Notes under the pieces: generated by a model
Database searches by the model: none
What the model was told of the DNA's origin: nothing
What the model saw: the letters and a program-made list of their open reading frames with translations, nothing else
Translations under genes and position numbers: made by a program
Assembly: GCA_018401415.1 (NCBI GenBank)
Contig: JAGYKV010000007.1
Coordinates: forward strand, 1 to 49,031
DNA from: Candidatus Nanopelagicales bacterium
Lineage (GTDB): Bacteria; Actinomycetota; Actinomycetes; S36-B12
Length of the DNA: 49,031 nt
Reading direction: 5' to 3'
In this document: piece after piece, positions 33,310-43,722 of the stretch
Layout of the letters: the number at the start of each line of letters is the position of its first letter
Position numbering within the stretch: position 1 is the stretch's first letter

Positions 33310-33465
33310 CTAACCCTTTTGCCTTTTCAGATAAGCCACCATATTCTCCGGATTGGGACCTGGAACCACCTGCACCAATTCCCAACCGTCTTCACCCCAC
33401 GTATCCAATATTTGCTTGGTAGCGTGAATCAGCAATGGCACGGTGGCGTATTCCCATGAAGTCAT
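33310..33465 (-). CDS. Small DUF4177-like protein (51 residues)
   Basis: A short intact frame begins at ATG 33465 and ends with TAG at 33310-33312, giving 51 residues. The sequence (MTSWEYATVPLLIHATKQ, then DTWGEDGWELVQVVPGPN) has the DUF4177 layout: W-E-Y-x-T/V near the N-terminus and GxDGWELVxV in the middle. A homologous small gene (Rv3678A) sits at the same place in M. tuberculosis. A -10-like TACGCT ends six bases before the ATG, so it is probably leaderless and the first gene of the ridA operon, four bases ahead of ridA. Function is unknown. Confidence 0.88.
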   Translation of the reverse strand: MTSWEYATVPLLIHATKQILDTWGEDGWELVQVVPGPNPENMVAYLKRQKG

Positions 33466-33471
33466 GCCATG

Positions 33472-33477
33472 AGCGTA
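33472..33477 (-). promoter_or_regulatory. -10 element, leaderless DUF4177-ridA operon
   Basis: On the minus strand TACGCT ends six bases before ATG 33465, with no Shine-Dalgarno between. The divergent gap to the first Get3-like gene is only 40 bases. Confidence 0.5.
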
Positions 33478-33505
33478 ACGGTTGCTCATTGGTTAAGGTG
33501 AAGCA

Positions 33506-34522
33506 ATGCACCCTGAGCCCGGACCTGAGCCCGGACCTGAGCCCGAATCATGGCCCAATGTCACCTTGCATGTTGTCTCAGGCAAGGGAGGCACCGGTAA
33601 AACCACCGTGGCCGCTGCACTGGCAATCGCCCTAGCAACCAACAGACACCGGGTTCTTCTGATGGAGGTGGAAGGCCGGCAGGGTATTGCCCAGCTCTTC
33701 GATGTTCCACCTTTGCCCTATGAAGAGCGACGGGTAGCTGTTGCCCCCGGCAATGGCGAGGTGTGGGCGCTGGCCGTTGACACCGAAGACGCTCTGCTGG
33801 ATTACCTCGAAATGTTTTACCGGATGCGCCGGGCAGGTTCCGCGCTCGGCAAAATGGGTGCCATCGATTTCGCAACCACAATTGCTCCCGGCTTGCGCGA
33901 TGTACTCCTCACCGGGAAAGCGGTCGAAGTAGTCAAGCGCAAGGAAAAGAATGCGAAGAACGCCTACGACTACGTGGTTTTGGATGCTCCGCCGACAGGG
34001 CGGATCACCCGTTTTCTGAATGTGAACTCCGAGGTGTCCGGTCTCGCCAAGGTCGGTCCGATCAAGAACCATGCCGATTCGGTCATGAGTGTGATCGCCT
34101 CTCCTCAAACGGCGATCCACCTGGTCACACTGCTCGAGGAAATGCCTGTGCAGGAAACAATTGACGGCATAAATGATCTCCGCGCAAGTAATCTTCCCGT
34201 GGGGGGAATCTTTGTCAACCTGATGCGCCCACCTCGGTTACCAGAGAACCAGCGCAGCCAAGCGCTTCGTCACAATTTGAATAGCGACCAGATTGCGGAG
34301 AGCCTGGCTTTGGTGGGAATCGACGCTCCCGGGTTGGTTGCGGTTCTTGAGCGCGAGGCTGAGGATCACTCTCGGCGAGTGGAGTTGGAGCAGCGCGAGT
34401 TGGAGCGCCTCACGGGCTTGCACCTGCCCATGGTGACCCTTCCGCTCATTCCTTCGGGGATCGATCTCGGTGCGCTCTATGAACTGGCGCGCGTCATGCG
34501 TGACGCGGGTGTCACAGCATGA
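33506..34522 (+). CDS. Get3/ArsA-like ATPase, first of a pair
   Basis: A 338-residue deviant-Walker ATPase of the ArsA/Get3 group (Rv3679-like). The P-loop is SGKGGTGKTT at about residue 29, with Switch II LDAPPTGR in the DxPPxGxxxR form near residue 158. Residues 2-14 are a Pro-Glu-Gly run made by a 12-bp tandem repeat. In mycobacteria the pair Rv3679-Rv3680 forms a heteromeric complex; no arsenite gene is nearby, so arsenite transport is unlikely. AAGGTGA at 33495-33501 is the probable Shine-Dalgarno. The stop overlaps the second ATPase as ATGA. Confidence 0.9.
   Translation: MHPEPGPEPGPEPESWPNVTLHVVSGKGGTGKTTVAAALAIALATNRHRVLLMEVEGRQGIAQLFDVPPLPYEERRVAVAPGNGEVWALAVDTEDALLDYLEMFYRMRRAGSALGKMGAIDFATTIAPGLRDVLLTGKAVEVVKRKEKNAKNAYDYVVLDAPPTGRITRFLNVNSEVSGLAKVGPIKNHADSVMSVIASPQTAIHLVTLLEEMPVQETIDGINDLRASNLPVGGIFVNLMRPPRLPENQRSQALRHNLNSDQIAESLALVGIDAPGLVAVLEREAEDHSRRVELEQRELERLTGLHLPMVTLPLIPSGIDLGALYELARVMRDAGVTA
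33512..33547 (+). repeat. 12-bp tandem repeat at the start of the first Get3-like gene
   Basis: CCTGAGCCCGGA occurs three times in tandem (33512-33523, 33524-33535, 33536-33547), the last copy with one mismatch. In frame it encodes repeated Pro-Glu-Pro-Gly units, so the copy number can change without breaking the frame. Confidence 0.93.
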
Positions 34523-35649
34523 TGACATTCGATATCGATGCCCTTCTGAAAGACCCCTCAATTCACATCATTGTGTGCACCGGCGCCGGTGGTGTGGGCA
34601 AAACAACAACCGCCGCCGCACTGGGTGTTCGCGCCGCCGAGTTGGGGCGCAATGTGTGTGTCCTCACAATCGATCCGGCTCGCCGGTTGGCACAGGCCAT
34701 GGGCCTCACCGAATTGGATAACACACCGCGACCCGTTCAGGGAGTTTCCGGTGGCACTCTCAACGCCATGATGCTCGATATGAAGCGCACATTTGACGAG
34801 GTGGTCGAATCCCATGCCGACCCTGAACGCGCCGAGCAAATTTTTAACAACCCCTTTTATCAGGCCCTGTCTTCGTCCTTTGCCGGTACCCAGGAGTACA
34901 TGGCCATGGAGAAACTGGGGCAGTTGCACAATGACTCCAGTGAGTGGGATCTCATTATCGTCGATACTCCGCCTTCTCGAAATGCTTTGGATTTCTTGGA
35001 CGCGCCCGCGCGGTTAGGTTCCTTCTTAGATGGGCGCCTTATTCGAATTCTTACTGCACCCGCTCGTGGTGCGGGCAATGCACTCGGTCGCATCGCGGCC
35101 TTGGGATTTGGCATCTTTACAAATGTTTTGAGTAAAATTCTTGGCGCCCAGGTTTTAGCTGACATTGGCACATTTGTTGCCGCAATCGACACCACATTCG
35201 GCGGATTCCGCGAACGTGCAGATGCCACGTATGAATTACTCAAGCAACCAGGCACAAGGTTTCTCGTTGTGGCCGCTCCAGAGCGCGATGCATTACGCGA
35301 AGCATCATTTTTTGTGGAACGCCTCCAAAAAGACAATATGCCGCTCGCCGGACTGGTACTGAATCGGGTTCAAGATGTCGATGACACCGGATTGTCTGAG
35401 GAACAAATAGCCGCTGCCGCCCAGGCATTACGAAGTATGGGCCCTGATAATGAGTTGGCAGCAGCTCTATTGGAACTACATGTGGAGCGGATGCAACTTA
35501 AAGCACGTCACAAGCACGTCACTCAAAGATTCGAGGGAGCACACCCTGGGGTGCCCATTATTTCAGTTCCCGCAATGGCCGAAGACGTGCATGATTTAGA
35601 AGGCTTGCGCTCGGTGGGCACCGCACTTGCCCAACACACTGATTGGTGA
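34519..35649 (+). CDS. Get3/ArsA-like ATPase, second of a pair
   Basis: A 376-residue ArsA/Get3-family ATPase (Rv3680-like) with GAGGVGKTT at about residue 24, TIDPARRLAQ and Switch II VDTPPSR near residue 153. A long hydrophobic helix (AALGFGIFTNVLSKILG) in the middle resembles the client-groove helices of Get3, but tail-anchored clients are not demonstrated. ATG 34519 overlaps the first ATPase stop as ATGA, so the two are probably made in equal amounts. A short hairpin follows the stop before convergent whiB. Confidence 0.9.
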   Translation: MMTFDIDALLKDPSIHIIVCTGAGGVGKTTTAAALGVRAAELGRNVCVLTIDPARRLAQAMGLTELDNTPRPVQGVSGGTLNAMMLDMKRTFDEVVESHADPERAEQIFNNPFYQALSSSFAGTQEYMAMEKLGQLHNDSSEWDLIIVDTPPSRNALDFLDAPARLGSFLDGRLIRILTAPARGAGNALGRIAALGFGIFTNVLSKILGAQVLADIGTFVAAIDTTFGGFRERADATYELLKQPGTRFLVVAAPERDALREASFFVERLQKDNMPLAGLVLNRVQDVDDTGLSEEQIAAAAQALRSMGPDNELAAALLELHVERMQLKARHKHVTQRFEGAHPGVPIISVPAMAEDVHDLEGLRSVGTALAQHTDW

Positions 35650-35650
35650 T

Positions 35651-35672
35651 CCAAGGGGTTTAAAAACCTTGG
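35651..35672. terminator. Possible bidirectional hairpin between the Get3-like pair and whiB
   Basis: CCAAGG (35651-35656) and CCTTGG (35667-35672) form a six-base-pair stem with an A/T-rich loop, directly after the second ATPase stop and 19 bases before the whiB stop. There is no U-run after it on the plus strand; the loop has A and T runs. A weak call. Confidence 0.35.
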
Positions 35673-35690
35673 AAAGATCGCGATGGAACT

Positions 35691-36002
35691 CTAGGAAGCG
35701 CGATCGGTACTGCTCAGCAGAGTCTGGCGTTCGTACTCCGTTTGCGCACTCATGAGCAGGGTCCGCCACGACGAAACATTTGGGCGGCGGCGCAACAGGG
35801 CTCGCCGTTCACGTTCGGTCATGCCACCCCACACGCCAAATTCGACGCGGTTGTCCAAGGCGTCGGAGAGGCATTCGGTGCGGACATCGCAACCAAGACA
35901 AATTGCCTTGACTCGGTTTTGTGCTGCTCCCTGTACAAAGAGCGTGTCGGGGTCGGTGGTTCGGCAGGCCGCTTGGGCCGCCCATTCAGTAGCGATAGAC
36001 AT
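35691..36002 (-). CDS. WhiB-family Fe-S transcriptional regulator (WhiB4-like by context)
   Basis: A 103-residue WhiB protein with the four [4Fe-4S] cysteines at 13, 35, 38 and 44 (AAC, ICLGCDVRTEC) and the GVWGGMTERERRALLRR turn and basic helix. Position between the Get3-like pair and the penicillin-binding protein copies mycobacterial whiB4 (Rv3681c), a redox sensor. The fit to WhiB4 rather than another paralogue rests on this synteny. GAGGAG lies eleven bases before ATG 36002. Confidence 0.93.
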   Translation of the reverse strand: MSIATEWAAQAACRTTDPDTLFVQGAAQNRVKAICLGCDVRTECLSDALDNRVEFGVWGGMTERERRALLRRRPNVSSWRTLLMSAQTEYERQTLLSSTDRAS

Positions 36003-36245
36003 TGAAAAATGATCTCCTCAGCTCCAGCGGATGAATAAGCCCAAATTCGAAGGATCGCTCCGAGTCGAATGTTCCCTGGTCAGCGACTCCCAAGATTCGC
36101 CCACCAGCCGAGTGGTTCATTCGTACCTCTGAACTATGTCGACTCCTCGGTGCTGAGTCAATACCTTTTCTATTCGGGAAAGTTGTCACAAAGTACGCCC
36201 CCGGTGGTTGGGATTCGGGAACATCGGACATACCCTTGACGTCTG

Positions 36246-38507
36246 ATGACCGTGAACCGCGAACACCGCACCCCCGGAGGGATTGTTACCCGTATCGCCG
36301 CCATTGCGGTCGTTGCGGTTCTCTCCGGAGCCCTGGTTGGGCTCATGGTGGTTCCCTTCGCCGGGAGCCTCGGCGTGCTGACCCGCGATGTGGTTCGGGA
36401 TTTTGAGTCCCTCCCCGACGAACTCAATACTCCGCCACTGCCTGAACGGAGTGTGATTCTGGCTGCCGATGGCTCGGTGCTCGCCACCCTGTACTACCAG
36501 AATCGGGTGGAGGTGCCCCTGGACAGCATTGCCCCGATCATGCGTCAGGCGACCATCGCCGTGGAGGATTCCCGATTCCTGGAACACAATGGAGTGGATT
36601 TCCGCGGAATAGTTCGCGCATTCGCTTCCAATGCCAGCAGCGGTGAAATCTCCGAAGGCGCCTCCACCTTGACCATGCAGTACGTCAAAAATGTTCTGGT
36701 CAATCAGGCCACCACACCCGAACAACTCGAGGCGGCTCGAGGCGATAATTCAGCGCGCAAGATAAAGGAAGTTCGCTTCGCCCTCGCATTGGAAAAACGT
36801 TTCACCAAAAGTGAGATTCTGTCCCGCTACCTCAATATTGCATATTTCGGATCCGGCGCCTATGGCATTGAGGCGGCGGCACGTCGTTACTTTTCAAAGC
36901 CTGCCGCGAATCTAAATCTGGTAGAGGCTGCCACCTTGGCGGGTATTGTGCAACGGCCCACAGCCTTCGACCCCTTGCGCAACCCCGAGCTCTCCCAAGA
37001 GCGACGCAATATTGTTTTGTCGCGCATGGCGACAATGGGATACATCACCCCCGAGACGGCGGAACAGGCAAAAGCGATCCCCGTGACGGCAACGGTGAAC
37101 CCCACCGAGGTAGCAAATGGCTGCACGTCCAGTTATGCGCCCTTTTTCTGTGACTATGTAATCCAAACGATTCGTACCGATCCCACATTTGGTGAAACCC
37201 CTGAGGAGCGCGAGAAATTCCTCCGTCGTGGCGGCTACACCATCACCACCACAATTGATCCAGCCGTGCAAAATGACGTCACCGAAGTTGTCAACACGGC
37301 GATACCTCCAACCGATGACAGTGGCAAGGCAGCTGCCATCAGCATGATCGAACCTGGAACCGGTCACATTCTGGCCATGACCCAGAACCGCACCTGGGGA
37401 ACAACGGGCAAAGGTAAGACCACCTACAACTACAACGTGAATCAAGATATGGGTGGCACCATTGGCATGCAGGCTGGTTCCACTTTCAAAGTTTTCACTC
37501 TTGCCGCAGCATTGGAAGCGGGTGTCTCGCCGAGTGAATACATCAGCGCACCCAGCCCCGCCACTTTCAATAACTTCGTGAACTGCGAAACCGGTGTTCC
37601 ATTTGAACCGGTCACGGTCCGCAACTCCACAACATCTGGAACGTTGAACATGCCCCAGGCGACGGCATACTCCACCAATACCTACTTCATGGCCCTGGAA
37701 GAGCGCGTGGGAATTTGTCGAACGGTGGACATCGCCGAGTCGCTCGGTGTCACACTGGGTAACGGCGATCCGCTCCTGCGTGTTCCGTCGTTCACATTGG
37801 GCACCATGGAGGTGTCACCCCTCGCTGTGGCCAATGCATATGCCACCTTTGCTGCCCACGGTCGATACTGCGAACCCGTCTCAATTGTCGAAATCCGCGA
37901 TCGCGATGGTGCTCGTCTCCCGGTCCCCGATGGCAACTGCCGACAGATTCTGGATCGCGCGGTGGCAGACGGCGTGACCTACATGTTGAACGGCGTGGTT
38001 GACGGGAATATCTCCGGGCGTACCGGAGCCGCCATGAGTCTGGGTGACCGTCCCGTTGCGGGTAAAACCGGAACAACCAATGAATCGGCTGCCGTCTGGT
38101 TCGCGGGCTACACCCCCCAAGTTGCCGCAGCCGTCTGGGTGGGTGACCCGAGAGGCGGGTTTGCCTTCCCACTCAAAGACGTGACCATCAATGGCAATTA
38201 TTACCGGCAGGTATTCGGTGGCACCTTCCCCGGACCCATCTGGAAAGAATCCATGCGGATCGCCAGTACAAATTTACCGATTGCCAATTTCGATCTGCGC
38301 ACCCAATTCACCGCACCTGCCTTCACTCCGCGACCACAGGTTCAAGATGAAGCCGAAATCTTCATTCAAGAGGGTGGTTCAGAGTTTGAGAACACCGAAG
38401 CGAATACCTTCGGTGAAGAACCTGTTCAACCCGAACCAGATCCTGCTGCACCCGCACCCGCACCCGCACCCGACTCAGGTGCTGAATTCGAAAACACGAT
38501 CCCTTAG
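36246..38507 (+). CDS. Bifunctional penicillin-binding protein (transglycosylase/transpeptidase)
   Basis: A 753-residue class A PBP (PonA2-like) that polymerises and cross-links peptidoglycan. One N-terminal membrane helix is followed by the GT51 domain with AVEDSRFLEHNGVD and GASTLTMQYVKN, then the transpeptidase with catalytic Ser in GSTFK (SxxK), STN (SxN) and KTGTT. The C-terminus is acidic and Pro/Ala rich, containing a four-copy hexamer repeat encoding Ala-Pro units; no PASTA domain is evident. A possible -10 TACCCT is nine bases before ATG 36246. Downstream neighbours on the opposite strand start only 15 bases away. Confidence 0.95.
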   Translation: MTVNREHRTPGGIVTRIAAIAVVAVLSGALVGLMVVPFAGSLGVLTRDVVRDFESLPDELNTPPLPERSVILAADGSVLATLYYQNRVEVPLDSIAPIMRQATIAVEDSRFLEHNGVDFRGIVRAFASNASSGEISEGASTLTMQYVKNVLVNQATTPEQLEAARGDNSARKIKEVRFALALEKRFTKSEILSRYLNIAYFGSGAYGIEAAARRYFSKPAANLNLVEAATLAGIVQRPTAFDPLRNPELSQERRNIVLSRMATMGYITPETAEQAKAIPVTATVNPTEVANGCTSSYAPFFCDYVIQTIRTDPTFGETPEEREKFLRRGGYTITTTIDPAVQNDVTEVVNTAIPPTDDSGKAAAISMIEPGTGHILAMTQNRTWGTTGKGKTTYNYNVNQDMGGTIGMQAGSTFKVFTLAAALEAGVSPSEYISAPSPATFNNFVNCETGVPFEPVTVRNSTTSGTLNMPQATAYSTNTYFMALEERVGICRTVDIAESLGVTLGNGDPLLRVPSFTLGTMEVSPLAVANAYATFAAHGRYCEPVSIVEIRDRDGARLPVPDGNCRQILDRAVADGVTYMLNGVVDGNISGRTGAAMSLGDRPVAGKTGTTNESAAVWFAGYTPQVAAAVWVGDPRGGFAFPLKDVTINGNYYRQVFGGTFPGPIWKESMRIASTNLPIANFDLRTQFTAPAFTPRPQVQDEAEIFIQEGGSEFENTEANTFGEEPVQPEPDPAAPAPAPAPDSGAEFENTIP
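38448..38471 (+). repeat. Hexamer repeat (four copies) in the PBP tail
   Basis: GCACCC repeats four times in tandem at 38448-38471, encoding Ala-Pro dipeptides near the PBP C-terminus. It is an in-frame microsatellite. Confidence 0.9.
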
Positions 38508-38521
38508 TAATTCAGGGTGAA

Positions 38522-38998
38522 CTAGCCGAGCGCGGACTTCACCATGGTTGCGACGATTCCGCCATCTGCCCTGCCCTTGACCTGAGGCTGCACAATTTTC
38601 ATGACAGCACCAATCGCAGCGCCACCGGTGACTCCGGTTCCCGTCACCGTGGCGACAGCAGCATTCACAATCGCGGCAATCTCTGCGTCGTTGAGTTGAG
38701 CCGGGAGGTAGCCACTGATCACTTCCCATTCAGCATTCTCACGGTCAGCGAGTTCAGGGCGGTCAGCTTCGGTGTACGCCGTCACACTCTCCCGACGCTT
38801 CTTGGCTTCGCGAGTCAGCACGGTGAGAATGTCGTCGTCTGAGAGCACGCGAACCTCTTTGCCCGATACTTCTTCATTGGTCACCGCGGTCAGCACCATG
38901 CGAAGCGTGGAAGCGGTGAGTTCATTGCGAGATTTGATAGCAGCGGTCAAATCCGCTTGAAGTTGGGCTTTCAACGGTGCACTCTGGTCTGCTGACAT
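38522..38998 (-). CDS. GatB/YqeY domain protein
   Basis: A 158-residue protein containing the YqeY/GatB tRNA-binding-tail-like domain (LKAQLQADLTAAIKSRNE, EVISGYLPAQLNDAEI and GAVMKIVQPQVKGRADGG). Stand-alone YqeY proteins have no established enzyme activity. ATG 38998 is chosen because it begins the conserved region; an ATG at 39016 adds six unconserved residues. It is divergent from the metallophosphoesterase across a 32-base gap and convergent with the PBP. Confidence 0.9.
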   Translation of the reverse strand: MSADQSAPLKAQLQADLTAAIKSRNELTASTLRMVLTAVTNEEVSGKEVRVLSDDDILTVLTREAKKRRESVTAYTEADRPELADRENAEWEVISGYLPAQLNDAEIAAIVNAAVATVTGTGVTGGAAIGAVMKIVQPQVKGRADGGIVATMVKSALG

Positions 38999-39030
38999 GT
39001 CGGCATTGTGACACATGGGAGCATAAGGAC

Positions 39031-39915
39031 ATGGTGTCCGTCGGAAAGGCAGTCTTGGGGAGTGCAGCCCTTGGCGCTGGCGCGCTGGCGTACGCCCACC
39101 TAGAAACAAGACGATTCACCTTGCGTCGGGAAGTGATTCCGGTGCTCCCTCCTGGTCAAAGGGATCTTCGGGTTTTGCACATCTCTGATTTACATATGGT
39201 CCCTGGGCAGCATCGAAAGCGCGAGTGGGTCCAATCGCTGAATGCCCTGTCTCCCGATGCAGTTATTGCAACCGGTGACTTCCTCTCCCATGAAGACGGA
39301 GTTCCTTCAGCACTTGAAGCACTGTCCCCGCTCTTAGAGCTACCGGGAGCCTTTGTGTTGGGAAGCAATGACTACTACGCCCCCAAACCGATTAATCCAG
39401 CGAAATATCTCGCTGGTCCAGCTCCATTGGAGCCTAAGCGGACAATGCTGGACTGGAAACCCCTGGCCCAGGGTCTTGCCCAATTCGGTTGGCTTGATTT
39501 GACGAATACCTCAAGTGATTGGAAAGTTGATGGGCGGTTGATTGATATTCGAGGTGTAGATGACCCCCATATTGGTCGCGATGACTACTCGCGGGTGGCC
39601 GGCTCATTTAATTCCCAGGCGGATCTAGCTTTGGGTGTGGTGCACGCACCGTATGTTCGAGTAATTGACGCCATGGCAGCCGACGGCGCCAGTGCCATTC
39701 TCGCCGGACACACGCACGGAGGTCAATTACGTATCCCAGGCTATGGAGCGTTGGTCACCAACTGTGATCTTGATACCCGGCGAGCACGTGGATTGTCCAC
39801 TCACGGGAATAGTTACCTACATGTCTCTGCCGGCCTGGGCTGCTCCCGCTATGCACCATTTAGATTCGCCTGCCCACCAGAAGCCACGCTGATCACTTTC
39901 ACATCAATGTCCTAA
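39031..39915 (+). CDS. Membrane-anchored metallophosphoesterase
   Basis: A 294-residue calcineurin-like phosphoesterase. A short hydrophobic N-terminal anchor (AVLGSAALGAGALAYA) precedes the metal sites in order: HISDLH, ATGDFLS, GSNDYY (GNH-type position), HAP and GHTHGGQ. The family includes periplasmic or cytosolic phosphodiesterases such as YkuE-type UDP-diacylglucosamine hydrolases; substrate is not certain. The gene follows the PBP locus as Rv3683 follows ponA2 in M. tuberculosis. Its TAA shares bases with the TAG of the restored DUF1801 reading on the other strand. Confidence 0.92.
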   Translation: MVSVGKAVLGSAALGAGALAYAHLETRRFTLRREVIPVLPPGQRDLRVLHISDLHMVPGQHRKREWVQSLNALSPDAVIATGDFLSHEDGVPSALEALSPLLELPGAFVLGSNDYYAPKPINPAKYLAGPAPLEPKRTMLDWKPLAQGLAQFGWLDLTNTSSDWKVDGRLIDIRGVDDPHIGRDDYSRVAGSFNSQADLALGVVHAPYVRVIDAMAADGASAILAGHTHGGQLRIPGYGALVTNCDLDTRRARGLSTHGNSYLHVSAGLGCSRYAPFRFACPPEATLITFTSMS

Positions 39916-40025
39916 AAGTACGTGATCTTGTGTGCCTTACCGTTCCGCGTGTAGGTAACCCATTCGCCTGCCTGCACGCCGTTCTTGAAGTCCCCCGAAC
40001 GAATTCCATGTACCTCGTGATCTAC
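39912..40025 (-). pseudogene. 3' end of the DUF1801 gene in a shifted frame
   Basis: In the +1 frame relative to the main DUF1801 frame, the minus strand from about 40021 reads [36 protein letters not shown] and stops at TAG 39912-39914. This has the G-x-F-x-N-G and [11 protein letters not shown] rhythm of a MORN-type tail and ends exactly at the convergent stop, whereas the main frame's tail to 39937 looks random. The shift is close to 40021-40025. Confidence 0.7.
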
Positions 40026-40392
40026 CGTTCTTCTTGGGGAAACTCTCATTGATCTCTGTGATTCTTTGCCCAATAATTTTTTTCAACAGCCCTGCAGGAA
40101 ATGGTTTGACTCGATCAAACTTCAATGCGCCCTTAGATGCCCGGTACTTCTCCACCTCAAGGCCGAACCCCTCAAAGGGTGCACCCACTCCGGGGAATAT
40201 CGTGTTGTGGTTTTTAAACCCTGCGTAGCTCAGGACCAATACACCCGAGATTCGAATACTCGGCATTCCCCAAGCAATTACTTCTTCACCCGTGGGTAAC
40301 GCTGTCACCACAACGCTACGAACAGATTGCAAGGCTGAACGCTGATCAGCATCAAAGCCCTTGAGGTACTTAGTAACATTCGCACTGCTCAT
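39937..40392 (-). CDS. DUF1801 (YdhG-like) domain protein, 3' end probably frameshifted
   Basis: A 151-residue reading with an N-terminal DUF1801-type domain ([68 protein letters not shown]). The family, related to YdhG and iron-chaperone-like proteins, has no settled function. The last ~25 residues after FPKKNG ([12 protein letters not shown]...) are Arg/Gly rich and do not fit; another frame continues the gene to 39912 as described separately. AAGGG precedes ATG 40392. Removing one base near 40021 would join the frames into a protein of about 159 residues. Confidence 0.82.
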   Translation of the reverse strand: MSSANVTKYLKGFDADQRSALQSVRSVVVTALPTGEEVIAWGMPSIRISGVLVLSYAGFKNHNTIFPGVGAPFEGFGLEVEKYRASKGALKFDRVKPFPAGLLKKIIGQRITEINESFPKKNGRSRGTWNSFGGLQERRAGRRMGYLHAER

Positions 40393-40479
40393 GTGACTGC
40401 CCTTTTCAAATTTAGCCCTTCAATAACGCAATGGCTTAACCACATGAGTATTCTGGTGCCCTTCAGATGGTGCTTGTTG

Positions 40480-40556
<77 letters not shown>

Positions 40557-40573
40557 ATTTGAGTGCTGCAAAG

Positions 40574-40579
40574 TAGAGT
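40574..40579 (+). promoter_or_regulatory. -10 element, leaderless sulfotransferase gene
   Basis: TAGAGT ends six bases before GTG 40586 and begins 18 bases after the tRNA-Pro CCA. There is no Shine-Dalgarno. The identical hexamer and spacing precede dnaX. Confidence 0.5.
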
Positions 40580-40585
40580 GCGACT

Positions 40586-41335
40586 GTGATTGATCGCCGG
40601 CCAGCACGAACCGACCTCGGTCCGGTCACGCGCGCATACGTTAAATCCATGGGCTGGCGCTCGGTGAACTTTCATACCCACATTTCACTAGTGAACAAGT
40701 ACGTTTATCTAGAGGTTCCCAAAGCCGGTTGCGGAACCATGAAGTCCACCCTGGGAGCACTCGAAGGTGCGCGCCTCAATGAAACCCACGCTCAGAGGTT
40801 TCTGGATAAGCCCCACAACGGTGTGAAGTCGGGGGCACATGTGCGGCCATACCAACTTCCCGATGACCTCCTCGAAGAAGTGTTCACCAGCAAGGAGTAC
40901 AACCGTTTCACCGTTGTTCGGGAACCGGGTGCCAGGGTTCTCAGCGGTTATCTCGAGAAAATTCAACAAGGGTTGCGGCAGAGTGAGCAGATTTCGCAGG
41001 CACTTGACGGCAAACCCGCGACAGATATTAGTTTTGCGGAATTCCTCACCGTGATTAAGAATCAGGATTCACGTGACCAGGATCCGCACTGGCGGAGGCA
41101 AGCCGATCACATTGGCTTAGGAATTATTGATTACAACGAGATTATTCACTTAGAGAATCTCAATGATTCATGGGAATTAGTCGGTCAATTAACCCGGACC
41201 CCCGATCTTGACGGGCAGTATTACTGCAAGACATCCACTCAGGCGGCATCAAAGGTGGATCAGTACCGAACACCTGAAACCGATGCACTCATTCGTGAGA
41301 TTTACCAGCGCGACTTCACTGAGTTGTCTTATTAA
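40586..41335 (+). CDS. Sulfotransferase family protein (carbohydrate-type)
   Basis: A 249-residue PAPS-dependent sulfotransferase-like protein. The 5'-phosphosulfate loop is [13 protein letters not shown] (PKxGxT form, about residue 45) and the 3'-phosphate site is [17 protein letters not shown] (R-x-P-x-x-R-x-x-S form, about residue 110). The overall layout fits the Sulfotransfer_2 family that modifies glycans or lipids. Its position between tRNA-Pro and asd is unlike the mycobacterial order, so it may be an accessory gene. It is adjacent to and convergent with asd, with no intervening bases. Confidence 0.85.
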   Translation: MIDRRPARTDLGPVTRAYVKSMGWRSVNFHTHISLVNKYVYLEVPKAGCGTMKSTLGALEGARLNETHAQRFLDKPHNGVKSGAHVRPYQLPDDLLEEVFTSKEYNRFTVVREPGARVLSGYLEKIQQGLRQSEQISQALDGKPATDISFAEFLTVIKNQDSRDQDPHWRRQADHIGLGIIDYNEIIHLENLNDSWELVGQLTRTPDLDGQYYCKTSTQAASKVDQYRTPETDALIREIYQRDFTELSY

Positions 41336-43661
<2,326 letters not shown>

Positions 43662-43669
43662 AAGAGGTT

Positions 43670-43675
43670 AGTTTA
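43670..43675 (-). promoter_or_regulatory. -10 element, lysC-asd operon
   Basis: On the minus strand TAAACT ends eight bases before GTG 43661; no Shine-Dalgarno is visible. The spacing would give a leader of zero to two bases. Confidence 0.45.
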
Positions 43676-43722
43676 GTCATCGCGGGTATTGTGCAACTCA
43701 CCGATTCGAAACGAAGGAAATC

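Noticed and set aside
33506..35649. Arsenite efflux operon
   Set aside because: There is no ArsB/Acr3, ArsR or ArsC gene nearby, and the pair matches the mycobacterial Get3-like locus.
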